Source of the DNA: Primorskyibacter flagellatus
GTDB taxonomy: Bacteria > Pseudomonadota > Alphaproteobacteria > Rhodobacterales > Rhodobacteraceae
Reading direction: 5' to 3'
Length of the DNA stretch: 64,000 bases
Assembly (NCBI RefSeq): GCF_014638275.1
Contig: NZ_BMFJ01000001.1
Span: 1,910,338 to 1,974,337, forward strand
Shown: positions 55,785 through 64,000 of the stretch, piece after piece
Layout of the letters: each line of letters opens with the position of its first letter
How positions within the stretch are numbered: position 1 is the first letter of the stretch
The notes under the pieces: model-generated
Told to the model about the DNA's origin: nothing
The model's database searches: none
Seen by the model: only the letters and a program-made list of their open reading frames with translations
Translations under genes and position numbers: made by a program

Positions 55785-55833
55785 CGCAAATATCCTGGGG
55801 GGCGGCGCGCAGCGCCGGGGGGCAAAGCCCCCC
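55785..55833. repeat. Second copy of CGCAAATATCCTGGGGG with hairpin
   Basis: Exact copy of the 17-mer at 38659 (here 55785-55801), followed by a 7-bp hairpin ggggggc/gcccccc (55817-55823 / 55827-55833, loop aaa). Lies in the convergent gap between the glycosyltransferase and the M20 gene. Confidence 0.75.
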
Positions 55834-55851
55834 TGCCCGACCCCGCCGGGA

Positions 55852-57015
55852 TCAGGCCGCGGGCATGCGCCGTTCCGCCAGTCCGGCCCACCAGGAACAA
55901 CCGGCGGGGATCGCCTCGTCGTTGAAGTTGTATTCCGGCGTGTGGACGTTGGCGCTGTCTCCGTTGCCGACGAGGATGTAGGCGCCGGGTCGTTCCTCCA
56001 GCATGTAGGCAAAGTCCTCTCCGCCCATGGTCAGGTCGGCGAGCTCGCAGGCGCCCGAGACTTCCGTCGCGACGGAGGCGGCGAATTCGGTCTGTTCCTC
56101 GGAATTCACCATGGCGGGGTAGCCGGGGATCCAGCGTATGTCGGCCGTGGCACCGAAGGCCGTGCAGGTGGAGGTCGCGATGGCCTTGAGCCGGGTTTCG
56201 GCGAGGGCGCGGGTCTCCTTCGACATGGTGCGGATGGTGCCCTTGATGGTCACCGCGTCGGGGATGACGTTGAAGGCCTTGGACGAGCTTTCGATGGAGC
56301 AGACGGAGATCACGATCTGTTCGATCGGGTCCACGTTGCGCGAGGCGACGGACTGCAGCGCGGTGACGAGGGAAGAGGTCGTCACGATCGGATCGACGGT
56401 CTTGTTGGGCTGGGCCGCGTGGCCGCCCTTGCCGACGATGCGAATCTCGAACTGGTCGGTGGAGGCGAAGAAGCCGCCGGGGCGGATCGCGAACTGCCCC
56501 GTGGGGATGCCGGGCCAGTTGTGCATGCCGTAGACCTCCTGGATACCGAAGCGGTCCATCATGCCGTCCTGGCACATCTCCTTGCCGCCGCCGCCGCCTT
56601 CCTCTGCGGGCTGGAAGATCACCACGACCGTACCGTCGAAATTCCGCGTCTCCGCCAGATACTTGGCCGCGCCGAGAAGCATCGCGGTGTGGCCGTCATG
56701 GCCGCAGGCATGCATCGCACCGGGGGTTTTTGACGCATAGTCGAGGCCGGTGCTTTCCAGGATCGGCAAGGCGTCCATGTCGGCGCGCAGGCCGATCACC
56801 TTGCCAGAAGCGGTGGATTTGCCCTTGATCACGCCAACGACCCCGGTGCGGCCGATGCCGGTGGCGACCTCGTCACAGCCGAAGGCCTTCAGCTTGTCCT
56901 CCACCACCTTTGCGGTGCGGACGGTGTCGAACAGGATCTCGGGGTTCTCGTGGATGTCCTGCCGCCATTCGGTGATCTCAGGCAGCAGTTCGGCAAAGCG
57001 GTTCTTGACCGGCAT
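55852..57015 (-). CDS. M20 amidohydrolase (hippurate hydrolase-like), copy A
   Basis: 387 residues. Metal site HACGHDGHTAMLLGAAKYL and FQPAEEGGGG (catalytic Glu), typical of the AmhX/HipO aminoacylase branch of M20. It hydrolyses N-acyl amino acids or short peptides in the cytoplasm. It shares its N-terminal start MPVKNRFAE.LPEIT.WR.D with the next gene, showing tandem duplication. Last gene of the four-gene transporter/deacylase unit; 54 bases from copy B. Confidence 0.9.
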   Translation of the reverse strand: MPVKNRFAELLPEITEWRQDIHENPEILFDTVRTAKVVEDKLKAFGCDEVATGIGRTGVVGVIKGKSTASGKVIGLRADMDALPILESTGLDYASKTPGAMHACGHDGHTAMLLGAAKYLAETRNFDGTVVVIFQPAEEGGGGGKEMCQDGMMDRFGIQEVYGMHNWPGIPTGQFAIRPGGFFASTDQFEIRIVGKGGHAAQPNKTVDPIVTTSSLVTALQSVASRNVDPIEQIVISVCSIESSSKAFNVIPDAVTIKGTIRTMSKETRALAETRLKAIATSTCTAFGATADIRWIPGYPAMVNSEEQTEFAASVATEVSGACELADLTMGGEDFAYMLEERPGAYILVGNGDSANVHTPEYNFNDEAIPAGCSWWAGLAERRMPAA

Positions 57016-57031
57016 CTTGATCGTCCTTCTT

Positions 57032-57089
57032 TTCGCCGGATCAGACCGGCAGGTATTCCATTCGCCGGATCACGCCGGCAGGCGCTTTT
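57032..57089. repeat. 29-bp tandem direct repeat at the M20 duplication junction
   Basis: Two adjacent near-identical units, 57032-57060 and 57061-57089, both beginning ttcgccggatca. The second includes the C-terminal codons and stop of M20 copy B. The first is therefore probably a leftover of the 3' end of a duplicated M20 gene. Confidence 0.55.
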
Positions 57090-58233
57090 CGACAAGCTCC
57101 GCGAACCAGCTGCAACCGGCGGGGATGGCATCGTCGTTGAAATCGTATTCGGGGTGGTGGACCGGAGCGGTGTCACCGTTGCCGAGGAAGATGTAGGCGC
57201 CAGGGCGTTCCTCCAACATGAAGGAAAAATCCTCTCCGGCCATGATCGGCGGGGTGGCGCGGTCGACATGGCCCGAGACGGCCTCGGCAATGTCGGCGGC
57301 GAATTCGGTCTGCTCCGGGGCGTTCATGGTAACGACGCCGATGTTCTTCACCGTGACCTCCGCCTTCGCGTCGAAAGCCTCGGCGGTGGCGGTCGCGATC
57401 TCTTTCAGACGGCGTTCGGTCAGGCTGCGCATGTCGGGGTCGAGCGTGCGGAAGGTGCCCATCATGTGCACGGCGTTCGGGATGATGTTGAACGCCTCCG
57501 TATCCGGTTTCACCACGCAGACCGACACCACGACCGATTTCACCGGGTCGGCGTTGCGCGAGGCGATGCTTTGCAGGGCCAGGATGATCTGGGCGGAGAC
57601 CACCACCGGGTCCACCGTGCCATGGGGCTGTGCCGCGTGTCCGCCGCGCCCCGTCACTGTGATGGAGAATTCGTCGGCCGAAGCCAGCAGCGCCCCCGGG
57701 CGGATGGCGAAGTGACCGGCGGGAAGGCCGGGCATGTTGTGCAGGCCGTAGACCTCGTCGATATTCCAGCGGTCCATGAGCCCGTCGTCGCACATCGCCT
57801 TGGCCCCTGCCCCGCCCTCTTCGGCCGGCTGAAAGATCAGGACGACGGTACCGGAGAAACGGCGGGTTTCGGCGAGGTACTTCGCCGCGCCAAGCAGGAT
57901 GGAGGTATGGCCGTCGTGGCCGCAGGCATGCATCGCGCCGGGGGTTTTCGACGCATGCGGCAGGCCGGTCCTTTCCGTCATCGGCAGCGCATCCATGTCG
58001 GCGCGCAGGCCGAGGGTGCGGGCGGGACCGGTGCCGGTGCCCTTGATGACCGCGACGACGCCGGTGCGGCCGATGCCCTCCACCACCTCGTCACAGCCAA
58101 ATGCGCGCAGCTTTTCGGCGACAACCCCGGCGGTGCGGTGCACCTCGTACAGGATTTCCGGGTTCTCGTGGAAATCGTGCCGCCAAGCGGTGATCTCGGG
58201 CAGCATCTCTGCGAAGCGGTTCTTCACGGGCAT
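57070..58233 (-). CDS. M20 amidohydrolase (hippurate hydrolase-like), copy B
   Basis: 387 residues, the paralogue of copy A with the same length and N-terminus. Metal motifs MHACGHDGHTSILLGAAKYL and IFQPAEEGGAGAK. Copies differ enough that substrates may differ. It starts 3 bases after the ArgE-like gene. Likely role: cytoplasmic hydrolysis of imported acylated amino acids or peptides. Confidence 0.9.
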   Translation of the reverse strand: MPVKNRFAEMLPEITAWRHDFHENPEILYEVHRTAGVVAEKLRAFGCDEVVEGIGRTGVVAVIKGTGTGPARTLGLRADMDALPMTERTGLPHASKTPGAMHACGHDGHTSILLGAAKYLAETRRFSGTVVLIFQPAEEGGAGAKAMCDDGLMDRWNIDEVYGLHNMPGLPAGHFAIRPGALLASADEFSITVTGRGGHAAQPHGTVDPVVVSAQIILALQSIASRNADPVKSVVVSVCVVKPDTEAFNIIPNAVHMMGTFRTLDPDMRSLTERRLKEIATATAEAFDAKAEVTVKNIGVVTMNAPEQTEFAADIAEAVSGHVDRATPPIMAGEDFSFMLEERPGAYIFLGNGDTAPVHHPEYDFNDDAIPAGCSWFAELVEKRLPA

Positions 58234-58236
58234 GTG

Positions 58237-59400
58237 TCAGGCCTTCAGATGGTCCAGCAGGCGGCGCATGAAGTCGTGGCCCGCCTCGAACTGGCTGATT
58301 TCGATGTATTCGTCGGGCTGGTGCGCCTGCTGGATGTCGCCGGGGCCGCAGACGACGGCGTCGAAACCGTGTTCCTGGAAATACCCGGCCTCCGTCCCGT
58401 AGCTGACGACGTGGGAAGCGTTGTCGCCGGTGATCTGGCGCACGAGCGTTTCCGCCACGCCGCCGGGTTCGGCCATGAGACCGGGTCCGGCGAAGCGTTC
58501 CGTGACCTCGATCCGGGCGGTCGGCTGGATCGCCTGCATGCCCGCCTCGATCTCTGCGATCTTGTCGAAGATGCGTTTCTTCCATGCCTCGCGGTCGTCG
58601 CCCGGGACGACGCGGATGGTGAAGACGAATTCGCAGTCCTTGGCGGTGATGTTGTGGGCGGTGCCGCCCTCGATCATGCCGACGTGCAGGTTGGACCAGG
58701 GCGGGTCGAAGGCGGCCGCATGGGCGGGGGGCGTGGCGGCGGCGCTCTGTTCGTTGACCTCGTTCGCCCACTGGATCAGGCGGGCGGCCTCCATGATGGC
58801 GGAGACGCCGCGATAGGCCAGGGAGGAATGGATTTCGAAGCCGTGGAAATGCACGTCCCAAGCCATGCCGCCCTTGTGACCGGTGACCGCCTGCATGGTG
58901 GTGGGTTCGCCGATGATGGCGGCGGCGGCGCGGGGGAAGTGGGGCACGGCATCGCGCAGCAGCGGGTCGGCCCCGATCAGCCCGACCTCCTCGTCATAGG
59001 TGAGGGCAAGCTGCAGGGGGCGCGCGGTGCCGGCGGCCTGCGCCTCTGCCACTGCCCAGATGGCGAGCGCGTCAAAGCCCTTCATGTCGCAGCAGCCGCG
59101 CCCGTAGTAGCGCCCGTCCTTCTCGGTCACGGTGAAGGGGTCGGAGTGCCAGTCCTGACCGTCCACGGGCACCACGTCGGTATGGCCCGACAGGATGATC
59201 CCGCCCTCCTCCATCGGCCCGGCATGGGCCCAGAGCCCGGCCTTGGGTTCAGAGGCGTGGAGGTGGCGGTAAGTCTTCACCCCGTGGCTGTCGAGGTAAT
59301 CCTGCACCCAGTCGATCAGGGGCAGGTTGCTATCGCGGGACACCGTGGGGAAGCTGACGAGCTTCTCCATGATCTCGTAGGGCGTCAGTCTTGCGGGCAT
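58237..59400 (-). CDS. argE: Acetylornithine deacetylase/ArgE-like M20 peptidase
   Basis: 387 residues. ArgE/DapE-type M20: the zinc motif LSGHTDVVPVDGQ and the CDMKGFDALAIWA region with catalytic Glu later in DEEVGLIGA. It removes acetyl from N2-acetylornithine in arginine synthesis, but its operon places it with peptide uptake, so a broader N-acyl amino acid substrate is possible. One base follows the dppDF-like stop; 3 bases precede copy B. Confidence 0.85.
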   Translation of the reverse strand: MPARLTPYEIMEKLVSFPTVSRDSNLPLIDWVQDYLDSHGVKTYRHLHASEPKAGLWAHAGPMEEGGIILSGHTDVVPVDGQDWHSDPFTVTEKDGRYYGRGCCDMKGFDALAIWAVAEAQAAGTARPLQLALTYDEEVGLIGADPLLRDAVPHFPRAAAAIIGEPTTMQAVTGHKGGMAWDVHFHGFEIHSSLAYRGVSAIMEAARLIQWANEVNEQSAAATPPAHAAAFDPPWSNLHVGMIEGGTAHNITAKDCEFVFTIRVVPGDDREAWKKRIFDKIAEIEAGMQAIQPTARIEVTERFAGPGLMAEPGGVAETLVRQITGDNASHVVSYGTEAGYFQEHGFDAVVCGPGDIQQAHQPDEYIEISQFEAGHDFMRRLLDHLKA

Positions 59401-59401
59401 G

Positions 59402-61252
59402 TCAGTAGCCGGAGTCGGTCGTCAGGATATAGTGGTCGTCGCCGACCTGCTGGTATTCGGAGGGCTGCGCCGTGTAGTCGAGCCCGTGGATCGGCGAAGG
59501 GATGGGCTTGAAGTTCAGTTCATGTTCCAGCTTGCGCCGGTCGGGGTCGGCGATCGGCACGGCCTTCATCAGGGCCTGGGTATAGGGGTGGCGGGGGTCT
59601 TCGAACACCGCCTGGCGCGAGCCGATCTCGACGATGCGGCCAAGGTACATGACCCCGACGCGGTGGCTGACCCGTTCCACGACGGCCATGTCGTGAGAGA
59701 TGAACAGAAAGGACAGGCCAAGTTCGGACTGAAGCTCCATCATCAGGTTGAGCACCTGCGCCTGCACGGACACGTCGAGCGCCGAAACAGCCTCGTCCGC
59801 CACGATCAGCTTGGGGTTAAGGGCAAGCGCGCGGGCGATGGCGACGCGCTGGCGCTGGCCGCCGGAAAGTTCGTGCGGATAGCGGCGCATGAAGGAGCGC
59901 GGCAGGTGCACGCGGTCGAACAGCATGGCGATGCGGTCCTCCATCTCCTTCCCGCGCACGGTGGCGTAGTTCCACATCGGTTCGGCCACCTGATCGCGCA
60001 GCATCATCTGCGGGTTCAGGGAGGCGAAGGGATCCTGGAAGATCATCTGCATGTCGGCGCGCGCGCGCCGCAGGTCGCGCTGGTTCAGCGCCATGATGTC
60101 CTTGCCATCCAGCCGGACCTCGCCGGACATGGGTTCGACCAGACGCAGGATCGACCGCCCGGCAGAGGACTTGCCGCAGCCCGACTCACCGACGAGGGAC
60201 AGGGTCTGACCCTTGTTGATCGAGAAGGAGATATCCTCCACCGCGTGGACCTGCGCGACGGTGCGGCGGAAGAAGCCGCCCTTTACCGGGAAACGGGTCG
60301 TAAGGTTCTTCACCTCCAGCAGCAGCTGGTCGGTGCCCGGGATCGGTTTCACCGCGCCCGAATCGACGCCAAGCAGCTTCATCGGCTCCGGCGCGGATTT
60401 TCCCTTCATTTCCCCTAGCTTGGGAACCGCGGCCAGAAGCGCCTTGGTGTAGTCGTGGGTCGGATTGCTGAATATTTCAGCGACCGGGCCTTCCTCCACC
60501 TTGTTGCCGCGGAACATGACGACCACCCGGTCGGCCATCTGCGCAACCACGGCCATGTCATGGGTGATGAACATCACCGCGGTGCCGGTTTCGCGCTTGA
60601 GACGGTTCATCAGGGCGAGAATCTCGGCCTGAATGGTGACGTCGAGCGCGGTCGTGGGTTCGTCGGCAATCAGCAGGCGCGGCTTGCAGGCGAGCGCCAT
60701 GGCGATCACCACGCGCTGCCGCATGCCGCCGGAAAGTTCGTGTGGGTACTGCTTCATCCGCCGCTCGGGCTCGGGGATGCGGACTTCGCGCAGGAGTTCG
60801 ACGGCGCGCTTGTTCGCGGCCTCCTTGTCGAGATCCATGTGCAGGCGCAGACCCTCGGTCAGCTGGCGTCCGATGGTGAACACGGGGTTCAGGGCGGTCA
60901 TCGGCTCCTGAAAGATCATGCCGATCTCGTTGCCGCGGATCGTGCGCATAAGGCTTTGATCCGCTGCGGCAATATCCATCTCTCCGCCCTTGGAGCGATC
61001 GAAGAACAGGTGCCCGCCGGCGATCCTGCCGCCGCCGAATTCCACCAGCCGCATCAGCGAGAGGGAGGAGACCGACTTGCCCGACCCGGATTCGCCCACG
61101 ATGCAGACGGTTTCGCCGGGGTTGATGGAGAAGGAGACATCGTCGACGCCAAAGACCTCTCCGTCCTTGGTCTGGAAGGAGACGCGAAGGTTCTCGATCC
61201 TTGCAATTGGGGCTTTGCCGGCAGTGTCCGGGCTTGGGCTGTGATCGAGCAT
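59402..61252 (-). CDS. Fused dipeptide/oligopeptide ABC transporter ATPase (DppD-DppF)
   Basis: 616 residues containing two complete ABC ATPase domains. First domain Walker A GESGSGKS (53-60); second domain GESGCGKSS near residues 357-365. Both have signature LSGG.RQRV and Walker B plus the oligopeptide C-terminal Cys-less tail. It powers the peptide importer whose binding protein and permease are encoded divergently. It heads a four-gene minus-strand unit. Confidence 0.9.
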   Translation of the reverse strand: MLDHSPSPDTAGKAPIARIENLRVSFQTKDGEVFGVDDVSFSINPGETVCIVGESGSGKSVSSLSLMRLVEFGGGRIAGGHLFFDRSKGGEMDIAAADQSLMRTIRGNEIGMIFQEPMTALNPVFTIGRQLTEGLRLHMDLDKEAANKRAVELLREVRIPEPERRMKQYPHELSGGMRQRVVIAMALACKPRLLIADEPTTALDVTIQAEILALMNRLKRETGTAVMFITHDMAVVAQMADRVVVMFRGNKVEEGPVAEIFSNPTHDYTKALLAAVPKLGEMKGKSAPEPMKLLGVDSGAVKPIPGTDQLLLEVKNLTTRFPVKGGFFRRTVAQVHAVEDISFSINKGQTLSLVGESGCGKSSAGRSILRLVEPMSGEVRLDGKDIMALNQRDLRRARADMQMIFQDPFASLNPQMMLRDQVAEPMWNYATVRGKEMEDRIAMLFDRVHLPRSFMRRYPHELSGGQRQRVAIARALALNPKLIVADEAVSALDVSVQAQVLNLMMELQSELGLSFLFISHDMAVVERVSHRVGVMYLGRIVEIGSRQAVFEDPRHPYTQALMKAVPIADPDRRKLEHELNFKPIPSPIHGLDYTAQPSEYQQVGDDHYILTTDSGY

Positions 61253-61507
61253 CGGGGGGCCACGTCCTTGGGATGACGCCCCGACGCTAGCGAGGGTTTG
61301 CCCGAATTGTCAAACGGGCGACTAAGCTTACCCCGGGTCCACCTGTCAGCAGGCTTGCATTTTGCGCGAACAGGGGGTTCGATGCCCGCATGCGCAGGGA
61401 TGCGCGGCGGCCCCGGCCGCCCGGCCGGGCTGATGTCCGGACCACCCTGCGACAGTCGCCGTACCGCCGACAGAAGCGGTGAGGCAAGTCCAACAATGGA
61501 GTGTATA

Positions 61508-63208
61508 ATGAAGCTCAAATCCCTTTTGCTTGGCGCCGTTGCGCTTACCGCACTGGCGCCCGCCGCCATTGCGGAACGCGGGTCGGATGGCCACGTCAAC
61601 GTGATCTACTGGCAGGCGCCGTCGATCCTGAACCCCTACCTGTCCTCCGGGACCAAGGACATCGAATCCTCCTCGCTGGTCATCGAACCGCTTGGCCGTT
61701 TCGACCAGGACGGCAACATGGTGCCGTATCTCGCAGAAGAAATTCCGACGCTTGAGAACGGCGGCGTGTCCGAAGACCTGAAGACCATCACCTGGAAGCT
61801 GAAGGAAGGCCTGCTGTGGTCCGACGGCACGCCGGTCACCTCGGCCGACGTCAAGTTCACCGCCGACTACTGCATGCATCCAGAGGGCGGCTGCGCGCAG
61901 CTGGCCAAGTTCGAGGGCATCGCTTCGGTTGAAACACCGGACGACCTGACCATCGTGGTCAACTTCTCCGAACCCAAGCCGAACCCGTACAACGCCTTCA
62001 TGGGCGGCCAGTCCCCGATCATCCAGGCGGCGCAGTTCGCCGAATGCCTGGGCGCGAAGGCCCCGGAATGCACCTCGGCCAACTTCGGCCCGATCGGCAC
62101 CGGCCCCTTCGTCGTGGATGATTTCCGTCCGAACGACGTGATCTCGCTCTCGGCCAACCCGAATTACCGCGATCCGGCCAAACCGGCCTTCGCCACCATG
62201 ACCTTCAAAGGCGGCGGCGATGCGGCGGCGGCGGGTCGTGCGGTCCTGGAAACCGGCGAGTTCGACTATGCCTGGAACCTGCAGCTGGCACCGGAAGTCA
62301 TCGCGGAGATGGCGAAGGGCGGCAAGGGCACCCCGGTTTCGGCCTTCGGCACGCTGGTCGAGCGGATCGAGATGAACATGACCAACCCGTCCCCGGATCT
62401 GCCGGAAGGCGAACGGTCGACGGCGGCGCATCCGCATCCCATCCTGTCGGACGTCAATGTGCGCAAGGCGCTGTCCATGGCGATCGACCGCAGCCTGCTG
62501 GTGGAAATCGGCTATGGTCAGGCGGGTCGTCCGACCTGCAACCTGGTGCCGGCACCGGAAATCTATGCCTCGCCCAACCAGGACTGCATGACGCAGGACA
62601 TCGAAGGCGCGAAGGCGCTGCTTGAAGAAGCGGGCTGGACTGTGGGCGCCGACGGCATCCGCGAGAAGGACGGCATGAAGTTCAAGCTGCTCTACCAGAC
62701 CTCGACCAACGCCGTGCGTCAGGACTTCCAGGCGCTGATCAAGCAGTGGTGGTCCGAAATCGGTGTCGAGACCGAACTGCGCAACGTTGCCGGTTCCGTC
62801 TTCTTCGGCGGCGACCCGGGTTCGCCGGATACCTTCCAGAAGTTCTACGCGGATGTCGAGATGTACGCGAACAACTTCGACGGCACCGATCCGGAGACCT
62901 ACCTGGCGCAGTACACCTGCGGTAAGGCTCCGAAGCCGTCCAGCCAGTGGCAGGGTGAGAACATCAACCGTTACTGCGACGAAGAGTACGATGCGCTCGT
63001 GGCAGAGCTTGGCAAGACCGGTGAGATCGAGAAGCGTGCCGAGATCGCGATCAAGCTGAACGAGATGCTGACCAAGGAAAGCTACACCATCGTTCCGCTG
63101 GTCGACCGTGGCCGGGTTTCCGCGCATTCCAACACGCTTGGCGGCGTGGTCCTGAACACCTGGGACTCGGAACTGTGGAACGCAGCCGACTGGTACCGGA
63201 TCAAGTAA
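61508..63208 (+). CDS. Peptide ABC transporter solute-binding protein (family 5)
   Basis: 566 residues from the ATG at 61508 (GGAG 6 bases upstream; an upstream ATG at 61496 has no site). Signal peptide MKLKSLLLGAVALTALAPAAIA, no lipobox, so it is periplasmic. Family-5 pattern: WQAPSILNPYLSSGTKDIE, the EGLLWSDGTPVTSADVKFT motif and FGPIGTGPFVVDDF. It binds di/oligopeptides or similar cationic solutes. The 255-base divergent gap upstream has no clear strong promoter. A terminator follows. Confidence 0.9.
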   Translation: MKLKSLLLGAVALTALAPAAIAERGSDGHVNVIYWQAPSILNPYLSSGTKDIESSSLVIEPLGRFDQDGNMVPYLAEEIPTLENGGVSEDLKTITWKLKEGLLWSDGTPVTSADVKFTADYCMHPEGGCAQLAKFEGIASVETPDDLTIVVNFSEPKPNPYNAFMGGQSPIIQAAQFAECLGAKAPECTSANFGPIGTGPFVVDDFRPNDVISLSANPNYRDPAKPAFATMTFKGGGDAAAAGRAVLETGEFDYAWNLQLAPEVIAEMAKGGKGTPVSAFGTLVERIEMNMTNPSPDLPEGERSTAAHPHPILSDVNVRKALSMAIDRSLLVEIGYGQAGRPTCNLVPAPEIYASPNQDCMTQDIEGAKALLEEAGWTVGADGIREKDGMKFKLLYQTSTNAVRQDFQALIKQWWSEIGVETELRNVAGSVFFGGDPGSPDTFQKFYADVEMYANNFDGTDPETYLAQYTCGKAPKPSSQWQGENINRYCDEEYDALVAELGKTGEIEKRAEIAIKLNEMLTKESYTIVPLVDRGRVSAHSNTLGGVVLNTWDSELWNAADWYRIK

Positions 63209-63222
63209 ACGCCTGATCCTTG

Positions 63223-63258
63223 CGCCCCCGTGCCTTTGCGCGGGGGCGTTTTGCATTT
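63223..63258 (+). terminator. Terminator/attenuator after binding-protein gene
   Basis: 8-bp perfect stem cgcccccg (63223-63230) / cgggggcg (63241-63248) followed by TTTT. Positioned between a highly expressed binding-protein gene and the permease, it probably lowers downstream transcription. Confidence 0.75.
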
Positions 63259-63270
63259 TCCGGACCGCTA

Positions 63271-63305
63271 TTTGCAAAGCCTTCCCCTATGGTGAGTTTG
63301 CAAAG
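63271..63305. repeat. Twin TTTGCAAAG sites upstream of permease
   Basis: Identical 9-mers at 63271-63279 and 63297-63305, 26 bases apart, each containing the 8-bp palindrome TTTGCAAA. They lie in the gap between the terminator and the permease gene. Possible tandem operator. Confidence 0.4.
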
Positions 63306-63375
63306 GACCGTTCCCAATATGGATCCCGATGGTGTTTCTCAGGACCCTCCCCCCCTACCCGCATGAGGCCGGCCG

Positions 63376-64000
63376 ATGCTGACCTTCACGATCCGCCGGC
63401 TGGTGCTGGCCGTTCCCACCCTTCTGTTCATCTCGCTCGTGATCTTCGGCCTGCTGCAGCTGGCGCCGGGCGATCCGATGGCGCAGGTGCCCCTGACCGT
63501 GCCCCCCGAGGTGAAGGAAAAGATGCGTCAGGCGCTTGGCCTCGGCGATGCCTGGTACATCCAGTACTGGAAATGGATCGTCCAGTTCTTCTGGGTCGAA
63601 CCCAAGGTCCTGGTGGACTGGATCTTCGGCACCTCCTTTTCAGAAGGGCAGCTGCGCGTCCTGTCCTGGCAGACCCGCTCTCCGGTCATGGACATCGTGA
63701 TCCAGCGGCTTCCGCAGACGCTCTGGGTCGTGGGCACGGCCTATCTGGTCGCGGTGCTGATCGCGCTGCCGATCGGGGTCTACTCGGCTTATCGCCAGTA
63801 TTCCATCTTCGACAACGTCGGCACCTTCGTGTCGATGATCGGCTTCTCCGTCCCGCCGTTCTTCTCGGGCGTGCTGATGATCGTGATCTTCGCGGTGAAC
63901 CTCGGCTGGTTCCCTTCGATCTACGACACCACCCACAAGGTCAACGACTGGCAGAGCTTCATGGTGCAGATCAACCAGATGATCCTGCCGGTGATGGTGC
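63376..64000 (+). CDS. Dipeptide ABC transporter permease (DppB-like), cut by window edge
   Basis: Starts at ATG 63376 and has no stop before the window end; about 208 residues are visible. MLTFTIRRLVLAVPTLLFISLVIFGLLQLAPGDP is the classic DppB N-terminus with the first membrane helix. Further helices begin near DNA 63719 and 63820. Partner of the upstream binding protein and divergent ATPase; dppC presumably follows outside the window. Confidence 0.9.
   Translation, partial: MLTFTIRRLVLAVPTLLFISLVIFGLLQLAPGDPMAQVPLTVPPEVKEKMRQALGLGDAWYIQYWKWIVQFFWVEPKVLVDWIFGTSFSEGQLRVLSWQTRSPVMDIVIQRLPQTLWVVGTAYLVAVLIALPIGVYSAYRQYSIFDNVGTFVSMIGFSVPPFFSGVLMIVIFAVNLGWFPSIYDTTHKVNDWQSFMVQINQMILPVMV

Noticed and set aside
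56950..59511. 853-residue plus-strand open frame
   Set aside because: It lies antisense to three strong M20 genes and has no recognisable motif. Long antisense frames are common in GC-rich DNA because stop codons are rare.
61253..61507. Possible promoter TTGCAT-17-TTCGAT before the binding-protein gene
   Set aside because: The -10 match is poor and no second signal supports it. The gap otherwise shows only GC-rich short palindromes.
1..64000. CRISPR arrays, tRNA or rRNA genes, insertion sequences, prophage
   Set aside because: No regularly spaced repeats, no cloverleaf-like or rRNA-like stretches, and no transposase, integrase or phage structural protein was recognised on either strand.

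Overview
The window is a GC-rich chromosomal segment from an alphaproteobacterium, most likely Rhodobacterales/Rhodobacteraceae. Three things point there: a complete 14-subunit nuo (complex I) cluster interrupted by many small unknown genes and followed by birA, coaX and an RNase J gene; a VPLPA-type C-terminal sorting signal; and short GC-rich palindromes in the gaps. No rRNA, tRNA, CRISPR array, insertion sequence, phage gene or origin was seen. No gap without a gene exceeds 300 bases.

Layout. 1-7.7 kb: an iron/spermidine-type ABC ATPase, an AlkC-like DNA glycosylase, a short-chain dehydrogenase with an altered active site, a Hint-domain protein, a small exported protein, peptide chain release factor 3 and a glycosyltransferase. 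7.7-9.3 kb: a DEAD-box RNA helicase with a structured leader and a clear terminator. 9.3-33.4 kb, minus strand: one long transcription unit running nuoA-B-C-D-E-F-G-H-I-J-K-L-M-N, then birA, coaX and rnj, with 13 non-nuo genes interspersed (lipoproteins, signal-peptide proteins, tiny membrane proteins, a carboxymuconolactone-decarboxylase-family protein). NuoE carries a C-terminal helix-hairpin-helix domain that is repeated in the next gene.

33.5-43.8 kb, minus strand: a leucine/isovalerate degradation operon containing isovaleryl-CoA dehydrogenase, a VPLPA-sorted exported protein, an acyl-CoA synthetase, methylcrotonyl-CoA carboxylase beta and alpha, two coupled glutathione S-transferases, hydroxymethylglutaryl-CoA lyase and an enoyl-CoA hydratase. 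Together they take isovaleryl-CoA to acetoacetate and acetyl-CoA. 43.9-47.9 kb: a PNPOx-like flavoprotein, a repeat-rich gap, a DegT-type aminotransferase, an MFS exporter and a phosphoglycolate-phosphatase-like HAD enzyme. 48.0-55.8 kb, plus strand: glmU-glmS-alkD (UDP-GlcNAc supply plus a repair glycosylase), a convergent lipoprotein gene, then moaA-waaA-glycosyltransferase (molybdenum cofactor, then LPS core assembly).

55.8-64.0 kb: a divergent peptide-transporter locus. On the minus strand lie a fused DppD-DppF ATPase, an ArgE-like deacetylase and two tandem M20 amidohydrolases. On the plus strand lie the solute-binding protein and the start of a DppB permease cut by the window edge. This looks like an uptake-and-deacylation cassette for peptides or N-acyl amino acids.

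No wholly new multi-gene system is demonstrable from sequence alone. The best candidates for undescribed biology are the accessory genes of the nuo cluster (especially the duplicated HHH domain), the GST pair and VPLPA protein inside the leucine operon, and the transporter/M20 cassette.
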